Assembly (NCBI GenBank): GCA_937952455.1
Contig: CALFYU010000088.1
Span: 1-6,602, forward strand
Length of the DNA stretch: 6,602 bases
Source: an uncultured Planctomycetaceae bacterium
Lineage (GTDB): Bacteria > Planctomycetota > Planctomycetia > Planctomycetales > Planctomycetaceae
Direction of reading: 5' to 3'
Positions 1 to 5,904 of the stretch are shown piece by piece. Position 1 is the stretch's first letter. Every line of letters starts with the position of its first letter. Below the pieces are notes generated by a model that ran no database searches, was not told the DNA's origin, and saw nothing but the letters and a program-made list of their open reading frames with translations. Made by a program: the position numbers and the translations under genes.

Positions 1-1
1 C

Positions 2-1066
2 CGCTTTCTGCTGTTTCGCGCTCAGGTAACTGCCTTCTTTCACGCGCAGGCGGCCGACTTTCAAAAACTGCTGCAGCGGATCGATGCGCACGACGACCTG
101 CCGCTCGACCAGCAAAATCTCTCGGCGCGGCAAGTGATGGGGGAATGCATCAGCGATCCCAAACTGATCGACATGATCCTCTGCCCAATCATGTTCTACG
201 GCAGCGCCAGCCCCCGGGATATGGACTTCCACCAGTTCGTGATCATGTTCAAGAGCATTTTTTACGAAGGGTTTTGCCGCCCGCTGCAGGGCATTCGCCC
301 GATCCTCAAGGCGCTCGTACGGAAATTCAAATCGCTGGGCGGCGAATTGAAACTGCGGGCCGGTGTGTCGGCGATTCAACTCGACGGCGAGCGTGCTGTG
401 GGCGTGGTGCTGGACGACGGCCGCGAAATTTCTGCCGGCAACGTGCTTTCCTCCGCCGGTTATGTGGAGACGATGAATCTCTGCGCCGGACAGGAACGCG
501 TGGTCACGCCTGAGGAACCGGGGAATGTGACGTTCGTCGAAGGTCAGATGATCATCGAAGAACAGCCGGCCGACTTGGGCCATACGGAAACGATCATTTT
601 TTACTGCGACTCCGAGCGGTTCCATTACGAAAGCCCGCAGGAACCGTGCGATCTGCGCAGCGGCATCATCTGCTGCCCGAACAATTTCCAATATGATGAG
701 CCGCTCCCCGAGGGGATCATCCGGCTGACGGCGCTGGCCAATGCGGACTATTGGATGTCGTTGCCTGAGGACGAATACGCGGCGCAGAAAACCGCTTGGT
801 TTGACCGCATGGTCGCCGCTGCGACGCGGTACATTCCGGATTACCGCGGCAAAGTGATCGACACCGACGTCTTCACGCCCAAAACGATCAAGCACTTCAC
901 CGGCCACGTCAACGGCTGTGTCTACGGCTCCCCCGTAAAACGCCTCGACGGCACGACGCATCTGAAGAACCTGTACCTGTGCGGCACGGACCAGGGGTAC
1001 CTGGGGATCGTGGGTTCGATGTTTTCGGGGGTTACAATCGCGAACTTGCATTTGCTGGAGCGATAA
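2..1066 (+). CDS. Phytoene desaturase/RetSat-like NAD(P)/FAD-dependent oxidoreductase, C-terminal part (5' truncated)
   Basis: The frame is open from base 2 to the taa at 1064-1066, giving 354 residues with no start; the first ATG (134) is only an internal Met, because coding sequence (RFLLFRAQVTAFF...) continues to the window edge. Seen: at 338-421 a block of the form GGE-L-(x)-V-(x)-I-(x)-G-(x)-AVGV-L-DG, which in the COG1233 family (CrtI-type phytoene desaturases, carotenoid isomerases, RetSat-like saturases) precedes strands of the FAD-binding fold. At 971-1063 the C-terminal segment LYLCGTDQGYLGIVGSMFSG matches the family's second FAD-contacting motif; NGCVYGSP just before it fits the usual G-x-x-YG. 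Family members are about 490-520 residues, so roughly 150 residues including the Rossmann GxGxxG are outside the window. Known of the family: FAD-dependent desaturation, saturation or isomerisation of polyenes, often membrane-associated. The exact substrate cannot be inferred. A distant amine-oxidase-like role is the alternative. Confidence 0.85.
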   Translation, partial: RFLLFRAQVTAFFHAQAADFQKLLQRIDAHDDLPLDQQNLSARQVMGECISDPKLIDMILCPIMFYGSASPRDMDFHQFVIMFKSIFYEGFCRPLQGIRPILKALVRKFKSLGGELKLRAGVSAIQLDGERAVGVVLDDGREISAGNVLSSAGYVETMNLCAGQERVVTPEEPGNVTFVEGQMIIEEQPADLGHTETIIFYCDSERFHYESPQEPCDLRSGIICCPNNFQYDEPLPEGIIRLTALANADYWMSLPEDEYAAQKTAWFDRMVAAATRYIPDYRGKVIDTDVFTPKTIKHFTGHVNGCVYGSPVKRLDGTTHLKNLYLCGTDQGYLGIVGSMFSGVTIANLHLLER

Positions 1067-1070
1067 TTTT

Positions 1071-1273
1071 TTAGCCGCAGATGAACACGGATAACACACG
1101 GATTTTCACGCATCACATCGAGACTCCCAAGCCGACCGCTCGTGGCTACTTCACTTTACGTCGGAAAACATTGGGTCACTTTGCTTGACAAGGAGCGCCG
1201 TGTACGACGGCAAGGCGTCGGTTTGGGACTCGTGGATTCACGCCTGAAGAATCTGTGTTTCATCTGTGGCTAA
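1071..1273. repeat. Imperfect inverted-repeat element (possible MITE-like or dispersed intergenic repeat)
   Basis: The left arm at 1071-1092 begins ttagccgcagatgaacacgg. The reverse complement of 1251-1273 begins ttagccacagatgaaacaca. The arms agree over about 22 bases with two substitutions and one inserted base. A second, inner pair also matches in inverted order: 1122-1136 (gactcccaagccgac) against 1217-1231 (gtcggtttgggactc), 13 of 15 paired. The inner arms lie 29 bases from the left outer arm and 19 from the right, so the structure is an uneven, degenerate inverted repeat about 200 bases long with no open reading frame inside. Repeats of the 'gccgcagatgaacacggat' kind are familiar to me from intergenic DNA of planctomycetes and other bacteria; whether they are mobile is not known to me. 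No target-site duplication is obvious outside the arms. Confidence 0.65.
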
Positions 1274-1315
1274 CCCAAATGGCACCGGTCGTGGTAACGT
1301 AGACGGGCACGGCCT

Positions 1316-1341
1316 TGTAAATGCACCGCGCGGTGTGTAAA
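1316..1341. promoter_or_regulatory. Perfect 12-base palindrome flanked by direct tgtaaa boxes (candidate operator)
   Basis: Bases 1324-1335 (caccgcgcggtg) form a perfect palindrome. It is bracketed by two identical tgtaaa hexamers at 1316-1321 and 1336-1341, whose starts are 20 bases apart, about two helical turns. The site lies 54 bases upstream of the rluB-like start codon, so an operator for the rluB-pyrK unit is possible. No regulator is identified; GC-rich DNA gives short palindromes by chance. Confidence 0.2.
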
Positions 1342-1379
1342 CCTGTGCACGGGCTTCTCGGTTCTGGGAGGCGAAATTC

Positions 1380-1387
1380 GGAGAAGG
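1380..1387 (+). promoter_or_regulatory. Ribosome binding site deciding the rluB-like start
   Basis: GGAGAAGG lies seven bases before the ATG at 1395. It is strong and well spaced, and supports this start although the first 25 encoded residues lie before the S4 domain. The same octamer occurs before the LRR gene start at 5905. Confidence 0.75.
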
Positions 1388-1394
1388 CGAACGA

Positions 1395-2270
1395 ATGGGA
1401 ACGGCTCGGCGGACATCTCGGACGGCGCGGAAACCCGCAGCACCCAAAGTGCCGCAGCAGGGTGATTCACTGGTGCGGCTGCAGAAGGTGCTCGCGGCCG
1501 CCGGCTGCGGGGCGCGTCGGGCCTGCGAGGAGTTGATCCAAGCGGGGCGGGTGACAGTCGATGGGCAGACGGTCGTCGAGTTGGGGCAGCGGGTCGATCC
1601 GGAGAAGCAGAAGATTCAACTCGACGGCGAGAACGTGGTCATCGAGCGGAAGGTCTATTATGTGCTCAACAAGCCGACCGGTTATCTGTGCACGCATCGC
1701 GATCCCGCGGGACGGCGGCGGGTGGTGGACTTGTTTCCCAAATCCGGGCCGCGGCTGTTTACCGTCGGGCGGTTGGATGAAAACAGCGAAGGGTTGATCG
1801 TCGTCACCAACGACGGCGAATTTGCCAATCGTTTGGCGCATCCGCGCTACCGCGTCCTGCGGACCTATGAAGTCCAAGTGGCCGGCGTTCCAACGCACGA
1901 GACGCTGAAGCAACTGCGCGAGGGGCTGCGATTTTCTGACGGATTCTTTCGCGTGGAACGTGCCAAACGCATGCGCGTCAAAGGCAAAAGCAGCGTGCTG
2001 GAACTTACGCTCAAACAGGGGCGCAACCGCGAAATTCGCCGGCTCATGGCGCGGGTGGGGCACAAGGTGATGAAATTGCGGCGCGTGCAGTTCGGCCCGA
2101 TCAAATTGGGGCGGCTCAAGGTGGGAGATCACAGGCCGCTCATTCCCCAGGAAGTGAAAAAGCTTCAATCGCTTTTGGAAAAGGAGAGTGCTGGTCGACC
2201 GCCGAGCAAGCGGCGTCCAGCATCCAAGAAACGATCGCCGGGAAAGACCTCGAAGAGTCGACGATCATGA
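1395..2270 (+). CDS. rluB: RsuA/RluB-family rRNA pseudouridine synthase
   Basis: Encodes 291 residues. Family role: isomerises a uridine in ribosomal RNA to pseudouridine in the cytosol; RluB targets a 23S rRNA site (U2605 in E. coli numbering) and RsuA a 16S site. Seen: an N-terminal S4 RNA-binding domain at about 26-72 (VRLQKVLAAAGCGARRACEE, then GRVTVDG); YYVLNKPTGYLCT at 88-100; the catalytic motif GRLDENSEGLIVVTNDG at 125-141, with Asp128 as the predicted nucleophilic residue; and the family C-terminal motif GRNREIRRLMARVGHKVMKL at 209-228. Both ends carry basic low-complexity extensions: residues 1-20 are rich in Arg/Ala, and 266-291 is a Lys/Arg/Ser/Pro tail, as in several RluB proteins, probably aiding RNA binding. 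The ATG overlap with the following PyrK-like gene implies cotranscription and translational coupling. The choice of RluB over RsuA or RluE rests on length and tail and is an inference. Confidence 0.93.
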   Translation: MGTARRTSRTARKPAAPKVPQQGDSLVRLQKVLAAAGCGARRACEELIQAGRVTVDGQTVVELGQRVDPEKQKIQLDGENVVIERKVYYVLNKPTGYLCTHRDPAGRRRVVDLFPKSGPRLFTVGRLDENSEGLIVVTNDGEFANRLAHPRYRVLRTYEVQVAGVPTHETLKQLREGLRFSDGFFRVERAKRMRVKGKSSVLELTLKQGRNREIRRLMARVGHKVMKLRRVQFGPIKLGRLKVGDHRPLIPQEVKKLQSLLEKESAGRPPSKRRPASKKRSPGKTSKSRRS

Positions 2271-3148
2271 TCGAACACGCACGGGAAAACCTGATGCCGG
2301 GAATGGTCCCCACGGCGGTCCAGGAAGCGGCCGAAGTTGTCGAACAATGGCAATTGGCCCGCGATACGTTTTTAGTGCGGATCGCCTCCCCGGAGTTGGC
2401 CGCGCAGATTCTCCCCGGGCAATTTCTGATGATTCGCGCCCGTCAAACGACCGACCCGCTGCTGGGGCGTCCGTTTGCGTTGTATGACACCTATACCGAC
2501 AGAGCCGGCCGACCGGCGGGGATTGACGTGGTCTATGCGGTCATCGGCAAGATGACTACGTTGATGAGTCATTGGCAGGCGGGCGACGAAGTCGAGATCT
2601 GGGGTCCGCTGGGGAACGGGTTTGCCGCGCCGCCGGCCGGACGATTGCTGATGGTGGCCGGTGGAATCGGCCAGACGCCGTTTTTGGCGGTCGGGCAGGA
2701 AGCGCTGGGGCGCAAGACCTACGGTCAACCTTCGCGGAAGCCGGAACATCTTCCGACATCGGTGATTCTGTGTTACGGCGCCCGGTCAGCGGACTATTTG
2801 GCTGGCATTGAGGATTTCGAGCGGGCGGGGATCGACGTGCGGATTGCGACCGACGACGGTTCGCGGGGGCACCAGGGATTCGTCACGGATCTCTTGAAGC
2901 AGGCCCTCGAAAGTAATGAGCCGACGACGGTCTATTGCTGCGGCCCGGAACCGATGATGCATGCGGTGAGCGAAATCATCGCCGCCGCGGGTGTGCCGGG
3001 TTACGTGTCGCTGGAATCGCCGATGGCGTGCGGATTCGGCGCGTGCTTTAGTTGCGTCACGCGGGTGCGAATGGACGACGGCGAATGGGACTATCGTCGG
3101 ACGTGCGTCGAAGGACCGGTCTTTCCGGCGGATCGCATCATGTTTTGA
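2267..3148 (+). CDS. pyrK: PyrK-type FAD/[2Fe-2S] electron-transfer subunit (dihydroorotate dehydrogenase B)
   Basis: Encodes 293 residues. In class 1B dihydroorotate dehydrogenase, PyrK passes electrons between PyrD's FMN and NAD via FAD and an iron-sulfur cluster (pyrimidine synthesis, cytosol). Seen in order: a ferredoxin-reductase FAD domain at about 18-120 with PGQFLMIR (50-57), RPFALYD (68-74) and GPLGNGF (113-119); an NAD-binding domain with VAGGIGQTPFL (130-140) and CCGPEPMM (224-231); and a C-terminal cluster loop with SLESPMACGFGACFSC (248-263) and a later RRTC, so Cys255, Cys260, Cys263 and Cys280 are the predicted ligands. The spacing C-x4-C-x2-C-x16-C fits PyrK. The start overlaps the rluB-like stop as ATGA; Mets at 10 and 13 are alternative starts, and about 17 residues precede the conserved domain. 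No PyrD is in the window, so the partner is unproven; related FNR-like subunits serve other oxidoreductases. Confidence 0.88.
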   Translation: MIEHARENLMPGMVPTAVQEAAEVVEQWQLARDTFLVRIASPELAAQILPGQFLMIRARQTTDPLLGRPFALYDTYTDRAGRPAGIDVVYAVIGKMTTLMSHWQAGDEVEIWGPLGNGFAAPPAGRLLMVAGGIGQTPFLAVGQEALGRKTYGQPSRKPEHLPTSVILCYGARSADYLAGIEDFERAGIDVRIATDDGSRGHQGFVTDLLKQALESNEPTTVYCCGPEPMMHAVSEIIAAAGVPGYVSLESPMACGFGACFSCVTRVRMDDGEWDYRRTCVEGPVFPADRIMF

Positions 3149-3169
3149 ACGCACCCTACGAGTTACAAC

Positions 3170-4282
3170 TCATGGCAAGTAGTCTTTGAGTTTGACGTGG
3201 ACAAAGGGGCGTTTGTAGGCCTCGTCTTGTTTCTCGGCGTAGGCGACCCAGAATTCCAGGGCGGTGGCGTCGTAGATCACGTCGAGGACGTTGGCCCCCT
3301 TGATCGGAATCTTGCAAACGAGGTCGATCATTTCCTGCGAGCCGATCTTGCCGTATGACTTTTTCAGCGGTTGATATGCTCCGCGGCCCTCGTCTTGGTA
3401 GACGATGTTCTTCAGCACATTGGGCGCCTTTTCGTCGGTCGCGTCGTTATCTTCCCAGATGACGAGGTTCGGGGCGTGGGCCAACATTTTCACCGCGCGG
3501 CCGTTTTTGCCGTCGCCGACGACGTAGTGATATTTCTTGATCCGTTTGGCGTTTTTGAAGATGTCGACCGCCTGATCCAATCCATCAGCATCATAGAGCA
3601 CGTTGCGAAACAGCGTCGTGAAATGCACGCCGTTGAGATCGAAGGGATATTCGCTGCCGGGCGAATCTCCCATTTCCGAAAGGACAATCCCTTCGGCGTT
3701 CATTCCGGTGTTCGCACCGATACAACCGGCAAAGGTGATGCTCACGTGTGGAATGCCTTCGTCGGGGAGGTAAACGACGATCAACGGAAATTCCTGCACG
3801 CGGAGTCCCATCTCCCAGTCCAGGTTGCGCGTCTGGTACAGGTGCCCGTCCTTGGTCGCTTGCCCCCAAGCGGCGATACTGCTGCAGGAATAGTCGGCGA
3901 TTACAGGAATCGTGTGGGCACGCTGCAAGAGTTTGAGCGAAACCCCGCTGCCGTCCGCCAGACCTTTGAGTTCCTCTTTAAATCGCGGGTCGGTGTGCGG
4001 AGCGACCTGGGCCCAAGCGTCATCGAGCGCTTGGTCCGTGAAACGTTTGGGATCGCTCGCTTGAATACTCTTTAGCAAATGCGCCGAGAGTTCCCGGACC
4101 TGATCCTTGATCAATTCGCCGTGCTGACGCCCCATTTCATAAGGGGTGCCTTTGACGACCAACAGTGGAATTTGGTCCTTGCCCGTGCCGACGGACGTCA
4201 GCTTGCCGTCGGCCTGGGCGGATGACGGCAGGGCGAGACTTGTGATAATAATCACGGCGGCCAGCACAATGCGGATGTTCAT
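3170..4282 (-). CDS. Exported C45-family Ntn-hydrolase (acyl-CoA:6-aminopenicillanate acyltransferase-like)
   Basis: Encodes 370 residues. The N terminus is a signal peptide: MNIR, a hydrophobic stretch of about 15 residues, then SSAQA with predicted cleavage after Ala24, so the enzyme should act outside the cytoplasm. Family marks: GTPYEMGRQHGELIKDQV at 45-62 (the usual G-x-x-YE-x-G-x-x-HG); SCSSIAAWGQATKDG at 132-146, where Cys133 is the predicted N-terminal nucleophile exposed by self-cleavage after Ser132; TRNLDW at 151-156; and GCIGANTGMNAEGIVLS at 186-202. Known of the family: a proenzyme autoprocesses at the Cys, and members acylate or hydrolyse amide bonds; most bacterial members have no known substrate, and the penicillin name is historical. 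The start is preceded by a weak AGGA only three bases from the ATG. It lies 193 bases downstream of the sialidase-like gene on the same strand and may be transcribed with it or from its own promoter. It converges on the PyrK-like gene. Confidence 0.85.
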   Translation of the reverse strand: MNIRIVLAAVIIITSLALPSSAQADGKLTSVGTGKDQIPLLVVKGTPYEMGRQHGELIKDQVRELSAHLLKSIQASDPKRFTDQALDDAWAQVAPHTDPRFKEELKGLADGSGVSLKLLQRAHTIPVIADYSCSSIAAWGQATKDGHLYQTRNLDWEMGLRVQEFPLIVVYLPDEGIPHVSITFAGCIGANTGMNAEGIVLSEMGDSPGSEYPFDLNGVHFTTLFRNVLYDADGLDQAVDIFKNAKRIKKYHYVVGDGKNGRAVKMLAHAPNLVIWEDNDATDEKAPNVLKNIVYQDEGRGAYQPLKKSYGKIGSQEMIDLVCKIPIKGANVLDVIYDATALEFWVAYAEKQDEAYKRPFVHVKLKDYLP

Positions 4283-4370
4283 GGTCCTATGGTTCCCTGG
4301 GAGGCTCGATTGAGGTGGTGAATGTTCCGCAAAATTACGTGTGAGAGGCCTTTGTGCCGAGCGTAATCGG

Positions 4371-4376
4371 ATTATA
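4371..4376 (-). promoter_or_regulatory. Consensus -10 hexamer upstream of the C45-type gene
   Basis: Read on the minus strand, this is a perfect TATAAT, 88 bases before the ATG at 4282. No convincing TTGACA-like -35 lies 16-18 bases upstream, so sigma-70-type use is only suggested. If real, the C45-type gene has its own promoter and a 5' leader of about 80 bases. Confidence 0.3.
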
Positions 4377-4475
4377 ACACGCCGGACGGTGCTCGCGACA
4401 CTTGTGGGTGAGGATTTTTCGTCGGCGGGGTCTCCGGTTTTTTGGTCGGGAATGTTCGCGAAGCACTTTGCGCTG

Positions 4476-5630
4476 CTATTTCGACTTTTCTTGTCCGCCG
4501 GAGGCTTTGCTGACGAGTTGCCGCAATTGGACGTCGGCGGAGACCGGTTTGCCGGCGGCAGCGTCTTCCTCGCGGAACGCCGCCAGGAGAATGTTTCGCT
4601 CGCCGGTGCGGCTGTAATCGTAAACGATGCGGATCAGCCCGTCGGGCGTTTGCTGTCCGTCGGGATAAGAAACCCCGGCGCGTTCGTCGAGCAGCAATCC
4701 GCCGGTCCAGGTCGCTCCGTCATCGGTCGAGACGTACGCCGTCAGGTGAGACCGCCCGGTCGGCTTGTCGATCGGACCATGTTTGACCAACAGCAGATTG
4801 CCGGAATTGAGGCGGGTAATGAAAAACCGTGCGCTGGGGTGAGCGATTGGCGATGGGGTCAATTCCGGCCAGGTGGCGCCGCGGTCATGGGAGATGCTTT
4901 CGCCGATGCCGTACCGTGTGCGGGCGAGTAACCGCAGCGAACCGTCTTTGCGCTCGACGAACATGTGTTCGTCAAAGGCCCGCTCCTTTCTCGGCACGTT
5001 GCACGCGCCGCGAACTTTCCACGTTTGTCCCTGATCGTCGGAGACGACCATTTTGGCACTGTTGTCAGTCAGCCGCCACGTTGAGGCGGGCAGGACCCAT
5101 TCGCCAGAGGAGAGCACGACCGGCTTACACATCATGATTCCATCGGTCACACGTCGCGGTGCGTCCCAACCTGGCTGGGCCGTCTCATGCTCGTCAATCT
5201 CCAATAGCCATACGCCGGCGGTCGTGCCGTCGTGGCCGATTGTTTGTGCCCATGCCAGCCGCAGTTTGCCGTCGGGGGCCATCCAAAGTTCGGGGTCAAA
5301 TGTCCGCAAGGGGCCGTCTTCATCAGGGTCGACGACGAGCACCTCCTGCCAAGTCTCGCCGTTGTCGCCGCTGGTGCTCAGCACGACGTAGTTGTTGTGG
5401 TCTTCGCCGGGCGTCTTGCTCGCGTACCAAGTCGCCCACAAGCGTCCCCCGGGCGTGACCGCTAGGCTGGGGATGCCTTGAAACGCGCGATTGGTGACCG
5501 CGTGCAGCGGCTTCGGCGGGCCGATGTATTGGGGCGGCTGCAAGATATCCGGCTCGTCCGCGAGGCCGCTGGGAGCCAAACTCGAAAGGATGGCGATAAA
5601 CAATAAGACCTTGAGCGAATCATGTTGCAT
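4476..5630 (-). CDS. Secreted BNR/Asp-box sialidase-like glycosidase
   Basis: Encodes 384 residues. A signal peptide is visible: MQHDSLK, a hydrophobic core (VLLFIAILSSLA), then SGLA with cleavage likely before Asp25. Four Asp boxes of the form S-x-D-x-G-x-T-W mark a six-bladed sialidase-type propeller: SGDNGETW (87-94), SDDQGQTW (197-204), SHDRGATW (247-254) and STDDGATW (301-308). Other family-like segments are GIPSLAVTPGGRLWATWYAS (52-71), DEHMFVERKDGSLRLLARTR (220-239) and YPDGQQTPDGLIRIVYDYSR (322-341), the last matching the tail of the BNR_2-type sialidase domain. Family members remove terminal sialic acids, but many relatives with this architecture act on other sugars, and I could not assign the full arginine triad and Tyr/Glu pair, so substrate is open. 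An AAGG eight bases before the ATG is a fair ribosome binding site. The C terminus is a short polar tail (KASGGQEKSK). Exported like its neighbour, it may share an extracellular role. Confidence 0.83.
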   Translation of the reverse strand: MQHDSLKVLLFIAILSSLAPSGLADEPDILQPPQYIGPPKPLHAVTNRAFQGIPSLAVTPGGRLWATWYASKTPGEDHNNYVVLSTSGDNGETWQEVLVVDPDEDGPLRTFDPELWMAPDGKLRLAWAQTIGHDGTTAGVWLLEIDEHETAQPGWDAPRRVTDGIMMCKPVVLSSGEWVLPASTWRLTDNSAKMVVSDDQGQTWKVRGACNVPRKERAFDEHMFVERKDGSLRLLARTRYGIGESISHDRGATWPELTPSPIAHPSARFFITRLNSGNLLLVKHGPIDKPTGRSHLTAYVSTDDGATWTGGLLLDERAGVSYPDGQQTPDGLIRIVYDYSRTGERNILLAAFREEDAAAGKPVSADVQLRQLVSKASGGQEKSK

Positions 5631-5815
5631 GCGTATTGCCTTGTCTGAATGTCGTCATTCGGGGAGCGATTGGATTGGCCGATTATGGCGCGCTGCGCCG
5701 CCGGCGCCTATTGCCGGGGCGTCGGAATCAATAGCTGCTCGTCAGCGGCGGGCCTCTTTAGGGATCAGCATCTGTTGATCAGACGCGTTGGCGCGGAAAT
5801 TCCTGTTGATTCGCC

Positions 5816-5832
5816 GGAGGATTTCGGCGATG
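5816..5832 (+). promoter_or_regulatory. Alternative ribosome binding site and ATG for the LRR gene
   Basis: GGAGG at 5816-5820 lies nine bases before an ATG at 5830 that is in frame with the LRR gene; the frame is open from 5779. Using it would add 25 Arg-rich residues (MLCDVGANRRSQPRWRHSVL and five more). The extension looks unlike the mature protein and is not a signal peptide, so I prefer the 5905 start. Confidence 0.3.
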
Positions 5833-5894
5833 CTGTGTGATGTCGGAGCAAACCGTCGTTCGCAGCCTCGGTGGCGACATTCGGTCCTCTCACC

Positions 5895-5902
5895 GGAGAA
5901 GG
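5895..5902 (+). promoter_or_regulatory. Ribosome binding site supporting the LRR gene start at 5905
   Basis: GGAGAAGG overlaps the optimal window; its GGAG core sits six bases before ATG 5905. It is the same octamer as before the rluB-like gene. Confidence 0.55.
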
Positions 5903-5904
5903 TC

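Larger units (their letters stand above)
1067..1394. other. Intergenic region with repeat element, palindrome and ribosome binding site
   Basis: This 328-base gap separates the oxidoreductase from the rluB-like gene. No credible protein-coding frame was seen; the short minus-strand frames here lack a ribosome binding site and any family-like sequence. It contains, in order: an imperfect inverted-repeat element (1071-1273), a GC-rich palindrome between tgtaaa boxes (1316-1341), and the Shine-Dalgarno sequence of the next gene (1380-1387). No clear stem plus T-tract terminator follows the oxidoreductase stop. The promoter of the rluB-pyrK unit presumably lies here, but I could not pick a convincing -35/-10 pair. 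Confidence 0.7.
5631..5904. other. Divergent intergenic region between the sialidase-like and LRR genes
   Basis: These 274 bases should hold promoters for both flanking genes. On the minus strand a CATAAT (plus-strand 5682-5687) is a weak -10 candidate for the sialidase-like gene. Two short inverted repeats are seen: ccggc/gccgg at 5701-5705 and 5713-5717 with a 7-base loop, and gatca/tgatc at 5763-5767 and 5776-5780. Neither is followed by a T-tract. A second in-frame ATG with its own Shine-Dalgarno for the LRR gene lies at 5830. No separate coding region is supported. Confidence 0.5.

Noticed and set aside
1467..2168. Long minus-strand open frame (233 codons) opposite the rluB-like gene
   Set aside because: It is antisense to a well-supported pseudouridine synthase, has a His/Pro/Arg-rich composition typical of a reversed GC-rich gene, and shows no family motif.
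3160..3171. Small hairpin gagttacaactc between the convergent pyrK-like and C45-type genes, considered as a shared terminator
   Set aside because: The stem is only about four to five base pairs with a tiny loop and no T-tract on either side, so it does not qualify as an intrinsic terminator.
3371..4075. Plus-strand open frame of 234 codons
   Set aside because: It lies fully opposite the C45-type gene, which has a signal peptide and clear family motifs; the frame has no recognisable domain.
4431..4443. GC-rich stretch followed by six T residues on the plus strand, considered as a terminator
   Set aside because: No plus-strand gene ends upstream of it, no good stem precedes the T run, and on the minus strand the run is A residues.
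4341..4931. Plus-strand open frame of 196 codons starting in the C45/sialidase gap
   Set aside because: Most of it is antisense to the sialidase-like gene, and its sequence has no domain features.
5701..5717. Hairpin ccggc/gccgg in the divergent intergenic region
   Set aside because: A five-pair stem is expected by chance in DNA this GC-rich, and there is no T-tract or gene end near it.
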